Positions 55,331-64,000 of a stretch of 64,000 nt of DNA are shown here, one piece after another. Numbering within the stretch: the stretch's first letter is position 1; each line of letters opens with the position of its first letter. The stretch spans positions 40,898,603-40,962,602 of the forward strand of contig CM075760.1 of assembly GCA_037974335.1 (NCBI GenBank), in the 5' to 3' direction. The notes beneath the pieces were generated by a model. It saw nothing but the letters and a program-made list of their open reading frames with translations, was not told the DNA's origin and searched no databases. Origin of the DNA: Prionace glauca (taxonomy: Eukaryota > Chordata > Chondrichthyes > Carcharhiniformes > Carcharhinidae). The position numbers were made by a program, and so were the translations under genes.

Positions 55331-55526
55331 AAGTTTAAAGGTATAATGGAAGCATGTATATAATGTTATATGTAACCTGTTTGAAGTCAGTTCTCGTTAA
55401 ATAATGTTGGTAACACCAGATAACAGAACAGCCGGGAACAATTGACAGCTTTTTTTTTATTGGCACTCACTGACCCATTGCCAACAGGCAACTGTTTACC
55501 CGTGAATGCTGATGGTGAGGAAATTC

Positions 55527-55600
55527 CGTCGCTGGGTTGTCTTAAACCACCAACCTTTCAGTTAACAGCTGAACGCGCTGACTAATTGCGCCATAGAGAC
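55527..55600 (-). tRNA. tRNA-Asn (GTT), probable pseudogene
   Basis: 74 nt. GTCTCTA acceptor, GGCGCAATTAGTCAGCGCGT D arm and anticodon stem-loop with CTGTTAACT are clear. The T arm reads GGTTTAAGACA instead of the GGTTCGAGCCC-like B box, and the acceptor stem has a mismatch. Pol III recognition is doubtful. Confidence 0.75.
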
Positions 55601-56032
55601 AGAGGTAGCAACTCGTAAATATATTCTAAACTCGTGTGTTACTGGCCGCCATTCTATTTCTGAAAACCTGTTCCAGAACTGCAGCATGACCGCACTGTTT
55701 ACAATTCTATACAAGTCTCTTTAGTTCCGTGGATCCTGCAGCACTGCTGTAGTGTGTTGGTTATTCGCTATCTCCTATGAACGGGCAGGGAAAATAAACC
55801 CACGTCTCTTACCACAGGGAGGAATGGGAAGGGAACTGACCACCAGTAGCCCAAAGATCCAACACTTTCCACTCAATCATCAATAACACCATTCACAACT
55901 GCACCACCTTCCGAATATTGCGATCCATTTCCCTCAGGATTTAGTTCCAAGGCTTCATATTTCCCTTGTTTTACCCCAATTTTGCAGGACATTCGCTCCA
56001 ATACACAGAGTGAACGGAGAAAGAAGAAGCTT

Positions 56033-56103
56033 TGCATTGGCCGGGAATCGAACCCGGGTCTCCCGCGTGGCAGGCGAGAATTCTACCACTGAACCACCAA
56101 TGC
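56033..56103 (-). tRNA. tRNA-Gly (GCC)
   Basis: 71 nt. Acceptor GCATTGG with CCAATGC, A box TGGTTCAGTGGTAGAA, loop CTGCCAC with anticodon GCC, B box GGTTCGATTCC. All arms pair. Confidence 0.97.
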
Positions 56104-56649
56104 TGCTCTTGCTGGCGATGCCCCCACATGCTCTCTCTTCCTTCACACTCAGCAGCATTGTAATTTCCTTACTTTGTCCTTTCGTTCCCCATTTATTAAG
56201 ATTCGGATATTAAATAAATGCTAACCTCAAATACATTTTGGACAAAATTCAATATGTCTTAGAAAATTTACACAATTTTGTCATTTTTTTCCATAAAATT
56301 CAGCATTTCTGATTTTGGAGAAAGCATTTCAAGCTGAGGTCAGTGCAAAGATAATATGACTGTAACATCGAGATTCTGATAATATTCAGCACCAAACTGA
56401 AATCATACAGACTTCCCTCACCCTAGCATGTTTCAGATGGTGATTAACTATGTTAGTCTGCACCTAAACCTATTAAATTGTCTTGTAGACTGGATGACTT
56501 GCTGATATGTGCAGGTGTCAAAATAGGGAAGTTTCTTTCCTGGCAATGCATCAAACAATTTATCATTTCTGATTTGACACAAAGTATTTGAGGCCGAGGC
56601 CAGAGCGAAGATACTATGGGTGTAACATCGAGATTCAGATAATGTTCAG
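56104..56649. other. No gene recognised; internal repeat
   Basis: Contains AAAGCATTTCAAGCTGAGGT and CAAAGTATTTGAGGCCGAGG, two related blocks about 250 bp apart, each followed by GTAACATCGAGATTC. These are remnants of the same unit as the tandem duplication at 52-54 kb (compare AGTATTTAACTTTGATGTCA near 53160). Confidence 0.6.
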
Positions 56650-56960
56650 GAACAAAATGCCCCGGCCGATGAAGGCATGCTTTAAGGTGCAAGGGGCAAG
56701 GTTTAAAGGAGATGGACATGGCAGATTGTTTGCATAGAGGGTAGTGGGTTCCTGGAACTCGCTGCCGGGGAGAGATAGTAGAAGCGGATGCAGTTGTGAC
56801 TTTTACATCACTTGACAAGTACATGAATAGGATGGGAATAGAGGGATATGGTCCCGGAAGGATGGGGTTTTTTAGTTAAGTCGGACAGCATGGTCAGTGA
56901 AGGTTTGAAGGGCCGAATGGTATGATCCTGGGCTGTAATTTTCCCTGTTCTTTGTACTGC
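56650..56960 (+). mobile_element. LINE 3'-end fragment
   Basis: GTGCAAGGGGCAAGGTTTAA, AGGGTAGTGGGTTCCTGGAA, CTCGCTGCCGGGGAGAG, GAATAGAGGGATATGGTCCC and GAAGGGCCGAATGGTATGAT: the 3' coding end and UTR of a shark LINE. Confidence 0.75.
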
Positions 56961-57377
56961 CATTTTTCTTTACCCAAAACTGAGCCTCAGACTCTGTAGC
57001 TCTATATTTAGCCATTCCATCTCTGACACCTTCTCCACTCACACAACCCTGTGAGATATCTGTACTGATCTTATTGTGGCATCATGAGCGTTCCACATAC
57101 AACATGAGTTGTATCTATAAATTCTCATCTTGAACATTTCAATTGAAATTTCAGGGCAAGTAGAGCTTTTTGAGCAGAATGGTTCAGATTCCCACCATCT
57201 TTAATGTGAACAAGTTGTTTCTGATTTCCCTACACAGGTTGTCTATTAAACAATGACTGAACACAGGGGGTGAATGTGAGAAGCTGCAGTTTCCAGTTGA
57301 AGAGGTTCCCAGTGTCTCTGAGCAGCTGAACTGGGGAAGCCTTTGGGCAGAGACTGCGCTGCTGCTATTTCCCTTCC

Positions 57378-57396
57378 TGGCCACCAGGGGTCGCTG
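57378..57396 (+). promoter_or_regulatory. CTCF-like motif
   Basis: TGGCCACCAGGGGTCGCTG matches the CTCF core (CCASYAGRKGGCRSY) with one mismatch. It stands 30-70 bp before a CpG-rich promoter. Confidence 0.55.
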
Positions 57397-57424
57397 TAAC
57401 ACTCCCAGGCACTACACCACCCAG

Positions 57425-58100
57425 TGTCACCTCTTGCCCACTCCGGCCCGGCCGCTGCTCATTGGCGGAACATCCGGGACCTGAAGAGAGGCGGGGCCAG
57501 CCGCCATATTTCCGTGACGTCACCGTCAGCCCCTCCCCCCCAGCCGAGGAAAAAGCGACGGTTGAGAAATGTAGAAAGTGAGAGAAATTCCCACCCGGAA
57601 ATCCCGCCCGGAGCGGAATTAAAATTAAATAAAATATATATTTTTATAAAGAGGCAGGTGGCGGAACCGCGCATGTGCGGTAGTATTTTCCCAGAGCGCA
57701 CCGCGCGGGTGTGATTGAAAAACAGACGGAATAAAAAACAGAAACGATTTTCCCGAATGGAGAAGGAACCGAAAGTCTGACGGGTGAGGATGTGAATAAT
57801 AATCATCAGAATTTAAAATATTAAAAGATTCAAATGTAACTGTCTGGGCGCATGTGCGGGAGGCGATGTCAACCAGAGAGCAGCGCGGGGGACGCCGTCT
57901 CCCCTGGCAACGCAAGATGGCCGCGGGCCGCCTCCGCTGGCAACGCAAGATGGCGGCTGACCGTCTGCGCTGGCAACGCAAGATGGCGGCTGGCCGTCTC
58001 CCTTGGCAACGCAAGATGGACGCTGGCCGTCTCCCTTGGCAACGCAAGATGGCCGCGGGCGGCGGGTGTGATTGTGGCGCAGGCGCAGTGAGGTCTGCCT
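57425..58100. promoter_or_regulatory. CpG-rich promoter region
   Basis: The most CpG-dense stretch of the window. It has an inverted CCAAT (ATTGGCGG, 57461), GGCGGGGCC (57490), GCCGCCATATTT (57500), a perfect CRE TGACGTCA (57515-57522), NRF1-like GCGCATGTGCGG at 57669 and 57848, and GCGCAGGCGCAG at 58077, plus the 33-bp minisatellite. The motif set suggests a housekeeping-type, TATA-less promoter. I found no exon to assign it to in either direction, so the gene may have its coding exons outside the window, or the promoter may drive a non-coding RNA. Confidence 0.7.
57898..58062 (+). repeat. 33-bp minisatellite in the CpG region, five units
   Basis: AAGATGG recurs at 57914, 57947, 57980, 58013 and 58046, exactly 33 bp apart. 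Each unit is about TGGCAACGCAAGATGGCNGC plus a variable GC-rich part. AAGATGGCNGC is a YY1-type motif and TGGCAAC an RFX half-site. Because 33 is a multiple of three, long frames exist on both strands; they are not taken as genes. Confidence 0.93.
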
Positions 58101-58319
58101 GCAGCCCATTGTCCAGATTGCCCCCCAGTGGATGTGGTGGGGAGGTGCAGCAGATGGAGCAACAATCCCAGTTTCAATGGGGGGAGAGAAGCTGCAATTC
58201 TGCTCCCTGTTGTTCACTCCTCTCCGCAGTCTCAGCATTGCAGAGTGTTTAAACAAGAGGGTGCATTGTCACAGCAGCACCCAGACCTGCAGTTTAAGGT
58301 TATTTATTAGTGTCACTAA

Positions 58320-58560
58320 TAGGTAGGCTGACATTAACACTGCAGTGAAGTTACTGTGAGAATTGCCCGAGTCTCCACATTCCTGTTGGGGTAACACTGA
58401 GGGGGAATTGAAGCCCGGCCCAATGCCCCCTAACCCAGCACGTCTTTCAGACTGGGGAAGGAAACCCACACAGACACGGGGACAAGGTGCAAATGACCCA
58501 CAGGTCCCTGGCACAGTGAGGCTGCAGTGTTACCCACTGTCCCACCGTGCTGACACTGGG
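58320..58560 (-). mobile_element. tRNA-derived SINE, reversed
   Basis: The plus strand reads GTGAAGTTACTGTGAGAATT, GGAAACCCACACAGACACGG, ACAGGTCCCTGGCACAGTGA and GCTGCAGTGTTACCCACTGT, that is tail, body and head in reverse. Confidence 0.8.
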
Positions 58561-58744
58561 GATAATGTATTTGGGGGGAACACGGGGCAGGTGGGGGTAT
58601 CACCAACTCAATTTGATGGGGGGGGGGTGGAAACATCAGGAAAAATCATCTTTGTCTCAAAACATTCTTCCATTTTTCCTCTTGTTTCTTATTGAAAACC
58701 AGCTCACTCCTCCATCCCTCCCATCAATAGGGCTAACAGAACGC

Positions 58745-59215
58745 AGAGAAAAGGTTACAGCGCAGGAGAGGCCATTCAGCCCATCACATCCGCACCAGCT
58801 CGGGAAATAAAGACTAGCTGTCCATTCGAATCCCACCTTCCAGCAACCCAGCCCCTGAGCCTCCTTTTTACAGGACACAGAGTTTCAGCTACACATCCGA
58901 GTGCCGAGGGCTTTCTATCTGAACCACCAGTTTAGGCAGCGCTTTGCAGGCATCCTCCACCCTCTGAGTGAGAAGCACCTTCCTTATGGCCCTTGTAATC
59001 CTCCTACCAATCACCTTCAATCTGTGTGAACCCCACTTCCTGTCTCTGTTTGGGGGGAAACAGGCCTTTCCTGTCCATCCTGTCTTGCCCCCCTCAGAAT
59101 GTCAGACACCTCAGTTCGGTCACCTCTCAGGAAAACAACCCTCGCCAATCCAATCCTTTCCTCACCGCTGCAATTTCCCCAGTCCTGGCAAAACATTTGT
59201 AAATCCAAATGGTTA
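58745..59215 (-). mobile_element. CR1-like LINE 3' end, reversed
   Basis: CAGCGCAGGAGAGGCCATTC, CATCCTCCACCCTCTGAGTG, CCATCCTGTCTTGCCCCCCT and AATTTCCCCAGTCCTGGCAA on the plus strand are the reversed 3' region of a CR1-like LINE. Confidence 0.7.
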
Positions 59216-59637
59216 TCGAATCTAAGTAATCTTTAACATTGCCCCTTCGCCAACAGGGAACAATCAACAGATGCACAAACAAGAGGCAGAGACTGAGCAA
59301 ATGTTGTGATATTTATTCAGAAAACAATGAAATATTTATTGACATGTTCAGATAAATCTCAATGATGGCCATTGACCAGGTCTACATTAAACAATGGTTC
59401 AGTCCCAGGTTAAAAATCATTGTAACAAAGTAGAAGTTTACCCTGAAATTGGACATTGCCGGAGACTCCCCATATAACGGAGAGATCCAAACTCATACCA
59501 CACCCTGATGTGGTAAAGGGGACACCAGGCTGAGCTCCAGACTGGGGATTAAAGAACACCGAGGTATGTTTGATTCTGGTGATACACCCTCTCCGAGCCG
59601 GGATTGAGGAATTCTTAGGCAGAGAGACAGAAAATGT
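59216..59637. other. No gene recognised
   Basis: Includes a TATTTATTCAGAAAACAATG to TTTATTGACATGTTCAGATA stretch that looks like a reversed 3' UTR, but no coding exon goes with it. Confidence 0.35.
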
Positions 59638-59850
59638 CCTTCGGGTGCTCTGGTTTCCTCCCACACTCCAAAGATGTGCAGGTTGGGTGCACTGTCCATG
59701 CGAAATTGCCCTTAGACTCCCAAGATGTATAGGTTAGGGGGGATTAGTGAGCAAATACATGGGGTTACGAGGTAAGCCTGGGTAAGGGTCGGTACAGATT
59801 TGAAAGGCGGAATGTCCTCCTTCTGCTTTGTAAGAATTCTATGAGTCAAT
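59638..59850 (+). mobile_element. tRNA-derived SINE, 3' part
   Basis: GTTTCCTCCCACACTCCAAA, GATGTGCAGGTTGGGTGCAC and TTGTAAGAATTCTATGAGTC mark the SINE body and tail; the head is lost. Confidence 0.8.
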
Positions 59851-59970
59851 GAAGTGAAACTCTCCAGACCAGGTAACATCATGGTAAATCTCCTCTGCCC
59901 CATTCCCAGTGTCACCCCATCCCTCCTATCCCGGGGATCCCAGAACTGCACCATTTTTTCCAAGAAGTGA
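59851..59970 (-). mobile_element. CR1-like LINE scrap
   Basis: The minus strand reads VQFWDPRDRRDGVTLGMGQR and RFTMMLPGLE, the same C-terminal block as in the larger CR1 copies. Confidence 0.7.
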
Positions 59971-60045
59971 CCAGATGTGTAGATGAGGGAGATGCTTTTG
60001 ACGTAGTCTTCTCAGACTTCAACAGGGCTTTTGACAAGGTCCCAC
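59971..60045 (+). mobile_element. CR1-like LINE RT scrap
   Basis: The plus strand reads DEGDAFDVVFSDFNRAFDKV-PHG, the first RT aspartate region. It lies next to an oppositely oriented CR1 scrap and runs into the simple array. Confidence 0.75.
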
Positions 60046-60069
60046 ACGGGACCTCTGTGTGTCTGTGAG

Positions 60070-60602
60070 TGAATAGTCAGAAAAAAAAAGTCAGAAAAAA
60101 AAAGTCAGAAAAAAAAAGTCAGAAAAAAAAAGTCAGAAAAAAAAAGTCAGAAAAAAAAAGTCAGAAAAAAAAGTCAGAAAAAAAAGTCAGAAAAAAAAGT
60201 CAGAAAAAAAAGTCAGAAAAAAAAGTCAGAAAAAAAGTCAGAAAAAAAAGTCAGAAAAAAAAGTCAGAAAAAAAAGACAGAAAAAAAAGACAGAAAAAAA
60301 GACAGAAAAAAAGACAGAAAAAAAGACAGAAAAAAAGACAGAAAAAAAGACAGAAAAAAAGACAGAAAAAAAGACAGAAAAAAAGTCAGAAAAAAAGACA
60401 GAAAAAAAGTCAGAAAAAAAGACAGAAAAAAAGACAGAAAAAAAGACAGAAAAAAAGACAGAAAAAAAGACAGAAAAAAAGACAGAAAAAAAGACAGAAA
60501 AAAAGACAGAAAAAAAGACAGAAAAAAAGACAGAAAAAAAGACAGAAAAAAAGACAGAAAAAAAGACAGAAAAAAAGACAGAAAAAAAGACAGAAAAAAA
60601 GA
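60070..60602 (+). repeat. (GTCAGAAAAAAA)n / (GACAGAAAAAAA)n polypurine array
   Basis: About 530 bp of a 12-13-base unit, GTCAG or GACAG followed by seven to nine A. GTCAG units dominate the left, GACAG the right. It gives an all-open Lys/Gln frame that is not a gene. Confidence 0.97.
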
Positions 60603-60903
60603 GACAGAGGGAAAGATTAACTTTGAGAGGGAAAGATTAAAACTGAGAGGGAAAGATTAAAACTGAGAGGGAAAGATTAAAACTGAGAGGGAAAGATTAA
60701 AACTGAGAGGGAAAGATTAAAACTGAGAGGGAAAGATTAAAACTGAGAGGGAAAGATTAAAACTGAGAGGGAAAGATTAAAACTGAGAGGGAAAGATTAA
60801 AACTGAGAGGGAAAGATTAAAACTGAGAGGGAAAGATTAAAACTGAGAGGGAAAGATTAAAACTGAGAGGGAAAGATTAAAACTGAGAGGGAAAGATTAA
60901 AAC
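60603..60903 (+). repeat. 20-bp minisatellite
   Basis: About 15 copies of GAGAGGGAAAGATTAAAACT, almost perfect, directly adjoining the polypurine array and ending at the right arm of the inverted duplication. Confidence 0.97.
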
Positions 60904-60904
60904 T

Positions 60905-62980
60905 TAATACTTTATCAATGTTGAAAGGAAGATAGTAGCACAGAGGTAACGTCTCTGCGAAAGTAATTCCGAGGGTAGGCAAATTTCTCAAGATATACAT
61001 TCAAATCCAACTACAAAAGGTTCTAAAATGCAATTACAGTTTTGAATTTAAAGATCGTTTCCGTAATTGCGGCCATGACAAGAAATATATCAGATTCTCT
61101 AACATTCTGCCGAAAGGAAAACCTTCCATCATTCCCCAGTTTAGCCCAGAGGTGACTCCAGGCGCACAAGTGTTTGGCGATTACGTGCCTTCTATGATGT
61201 CTAGAAAACCAGTAAATTCAATGTATTAGTGATTGCCAATATATGCTGGCCTTACCAGCTGGATATACAGCTCACCAAAGAATAAGAAACAGCAACTGAA
61301 ATCAGCATTTCACAACTCCTGCAATAGCAAAAGTCGTCCAGGAGATGGCAGTGAAACTGTGCTCTTTGGTACGACACGACACAGATGATCATCTCAGATA
61401 TTTCTGTAACAGACTCAGTCTTTGTCCATCCTAAACGTGACCCAGTTTCTCTGACACGAAATGATATTTCTGATTATCTGGCAATAATTCTCAGTTGATT
61501 CTGTATTCAGCAAAATCCCAGTTGTTACAATACTGCACCAAGCCTCATTGCCCCATTCATTCTGACAGTTATGACAGCACGGAATTAATTCTCGCCTCAT
61601 GTCATGAAACTCCATATCTCCGTTGTTACTTCACTGGACCCTCTCTCTCCTGATAATGCACCGGGACATGTTACTGTTTGCATTACACCAGGCTCTGTCT
61701 CAGTTATTACATTGTTGGAACCTGCCATTTATAAAGAAACATGGACAGCCTCTCAATCACTGCTGCACTAGTCCGCCTCCCTGTTTATATTGAATAATAT
61801 CCTGTCTCTAATTATTCTGTTACATGAATTATTTATTTCCGCAATTGCCCCGTCAAAGTTTACATCGATCTAAAGGTTTGGTTTGGAATTACTGCATCGG
61901 ATTTGTCTCAGTTTATATCTTACAATGGCCAGAATCAGACAAAATTACACGAGGGGACAGTTTTATTGCGCTGTCTCCATAATTAATGCGCCACATTATA
62001 CCTTTGTTCACTTTACACATTATCATTTCTCAAATTTTGTTTTACTCTGTATTGTCTCAATTGTTATTCCACTGGGCCACATCTCTGTTTATGTCACACC
62101 AGATCATGTCCCTATTTTCTGATAGCGCTGATACGCTGGAAGCAGTCTCAGTTTAAATTACAGCGCACATTGTCTCTGCATATATTAGGATAGACCGTGT
62201 CTTTGTCAAAACTGAGTCTGGCATATCTCTGATTATATCAGAAAACACCACGCTGGTTAGAAATATACTGCATACTCTCTCTCAATAATGACTGAACTGG
62301 GCCCAGTCTGCATTCATATTAGTACAGGTGCTGTATCGATATTTTGTGCACTCGACTGTCTCCGTATCACTGCATAAAACCCGTCCCTTGTTTATATTAC
62401 AACAGATCATATTCGTTGAATTGACCATGCAAAGTTGTCCGTTATTTTCCCTTAGAATATGTGGATTAGCCATGGTAACTGTGTGGGGCTAACGGGGATA
62501 GGGCAGAGGGGAGAAGCTGGGTGGGACACAGACTCGGTGGACAAGATTTGTGTTTCTGAACTGTAGGAATTCGATGGTTCTATGTCCAAGAAACATCACA
62601 GACATTTGCGTGCTTATTTATTTCAAATATTCTATTTTCTAATACGCACCTTTGGAGAAATGATCTCTTTTAGCAATTCCCCTTCAGTTTTCCCAACCAT
62701 AACCTTCAGCCCATCTCTGCCTTCCATGAATGCATGAAAACACCAGAGTTCATGTATTTCGCCTGAAGAGCATTTAATATGTACCTATTTATTGACAACC
62801 ATTCTGTTGTTTGCTCATGCGTTAAGCATGATTACAGCCTCACTGTTTTGTTCCTGGCGTTAACTTATCTGTGTTTAGAGATCTGTTGGAAAATGGATAA
62901 ATCACATCTGGAATGACGAGGAGATTACGAAAATTGATCTTCTCAGCGTCTCAATAAACTTCCTGATGTACGACTCAATT
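60905..62980 (-). repeat. Inverted duplication, right arm
   Basis: Reverse complement of 43243-45360. It carries an extra 650 bp (about 61545-62200) of degenerate CTCTGTTTATATTACA-type repeats that the left arm lacks, and an uninterrupted target at 61100 where the left arm has a LINE insertion. A SINE piece at 62455-62590 mirrors 43632-43810. Confidence 0.92.
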
Positions 62981-63690
62981 GTGTGCTGATTGGTGAAAAT
63001 GATGGTGAAAATGACCCTGGATATATAGCCGACAGGAGATAATTACACCTGTAATTCTCAGACTTCTTATTTCTATTGATGCAAAGGATTGAAACATCTG
63101 CTACTCTCCAGATAAAGAGCAATATTTCTGTTTAACCGTTACCTTCACCAATTCCATGGTAACCATCCTAAATATTTTCTACTGTGTATAGGTTGTACAG
63201 TCTACGTAATGCGATGAATCAGGATCAGGTGCATCATAAGACTGGCCAGACCTTATGTGATATAAACAGTGATATCACCTGGTGAACAAGGACTGCAGCG
63301 GTTCAAGATAGCAGCTCCTCACCACATTGTCAGGGGCAATCAGAGAAGGGCAACAGATGTCAGTGCTGCCCATACCCTATAAATGATTAAACATAATGCT
63401 CCAACAACAGAAGAAGAATCTAATCTAATATAGACAGATATGCTCGCGCAATGATGCCATAAACTGGCTGGGAGAATCACGTAAACCAACGTATGAGTTC
63501 TCTAGAGTAAGAGAGACAGAACATGATATAACATTTAAATAAACATTTTTTGTGCGTGTGATCATTCGAGAGAAAGTGATTTGACCAATAATGACAGGCA
63601 GGGGTCAAATGAAACGAAATCTGATGCAGGTTCTAATTTACAATGGATTGGGTGACGGTTTCCAAAAATAATCATAGAGAATTAAAACAT
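62981..63690. other. No gene recognised
   Basis: Separates the right arm from the satellite. No counterpart in the left arm, no frame of note. Confidence 0.4.
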
Positions 63691-63698
63691 TATAATTT

Positions 63699-64000
63699 GA
63701 ATAACCGGCTTCAGTGTATCACTGACAGAGACACTGGGCCCGGAGTGAGACTGGGACCTGAGAATTAGAACATTACAATGTGAATGACTGGCCCCAGTGT
63801 ATCACTAACAGAGACAGCTGGGCCCGGAGTCAGTCTGGGATCTGAGAATTAGAACATTACAATGTGAATGACTGGCCCCAGTGTATCACTGGGGCCAGTC
63901 ATTCACATTGTAATGTTCTAATTCTCAGGTCCCAGTCTCACTCCGGGCCCAGTGTCTCTGTCAGTGATACACTGAAGCCAGAAAGTCTGACAACACCAGG
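63699..64000. repeat. 84-bp satellite units in head-to-head array
   Basis: Two units in minus orientation (63699-63885) meet about one in plus orientation (63886-63980) at CCCCAGTGTATCACTGGGGC. The junction is a near-perfect palindrome extending for roughly 90 bp on each side. Same unit as 42661-43232. Confidence 0.93.

Noticed and set aside
57813-58256. Arg/Cys/Gln-rich frames in several frames of the CpG region
   Set aside because: They come from a 33-bp repeat whose length is a multiple of three; no splice or start context supports a protein.
60069-60620. A 183-codon Lys/Gln-rich open frame
   Set aside because: Translation of the (GTCAGAAAAAAA)n array; frame openness follows from the repeat unit.

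Overview
The window looks like nuclear DNA of a cartilaginous fish, most likely a shark. It carries a compact V-D-J-C immunoglobulin heavy-chain cluster with elasmobranch-type recombination signals, set among elasmobranch CR1-type and other non-LTR retrotransposon fragments and tRNA-derived SINEs. Species cannot be fixed from sequence reading alone.

Region 1 (about 1.8-16.8 kb, minus strand) is a germline, unrearranged IgM cluster. Reading right to left it has a TATA-like promoter, split leader, VH exon with a 23-bp-spacer RSS, one D segment (12-bp RSS on its 5' side, 22-bp RSS on its 3' side), one JH with a 12-bp RSS, a 9.9-kb J-C intron, then CH1, CH2, CH3 and CH4 with a secretory tail. All splice phases agree and every exon is open. 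The membrane exons were not found. The J-C intron is unusual: next to CH1 it holds a G-rich tandem array on the coding strand, rich in AGCT and GGGGT, that resembles a mammalian switch region in position and composition. Long GAGT-type and TG/AG arrays follow, and then AT-rich duplicated DNA.

Region 2 (16.8-42 kb) has no intact protein gene that I recognise. Its 5' part (17.2-18.5 kb) is repeated at 26.3-27.7 kb. A broken VH at 24.4-25.2 kb lies next to that second copy in the same order, so a second Ig cluster once stood here and has decayed. The rest is a graveyard of CR1-like LINEs (one with a long readable reverse transcriptase, 31.9-33.5 kb), other non-LTR elements and SINEs, with several nested insertions.

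Region 3 (42-64 kb) is bounded by an inverted duplication: about 43.2-45.4 kb (+) matches about 60.9-63.0 kb (-), with a third partial copy at 50.0-50.8 kb and an 84-bp satellite at both ends. Between the arms lie an intact two-exon GPR139-like receptor gene (minus strand), seven tRNA genes or relics (Glu, Phe, Val, Val, Glu, Asn, Gly), a 1.2-kb tandem duplication that copied tRNA-Val, a CTCF-like motif, and a CpG-rich promoter with a 33-bp minisatellite repeating YY1-like and RFX-half-site motifs. A 0.8-kb pair of simple arrays (polypurine 12-mers, then 20-mers) ends the right part.
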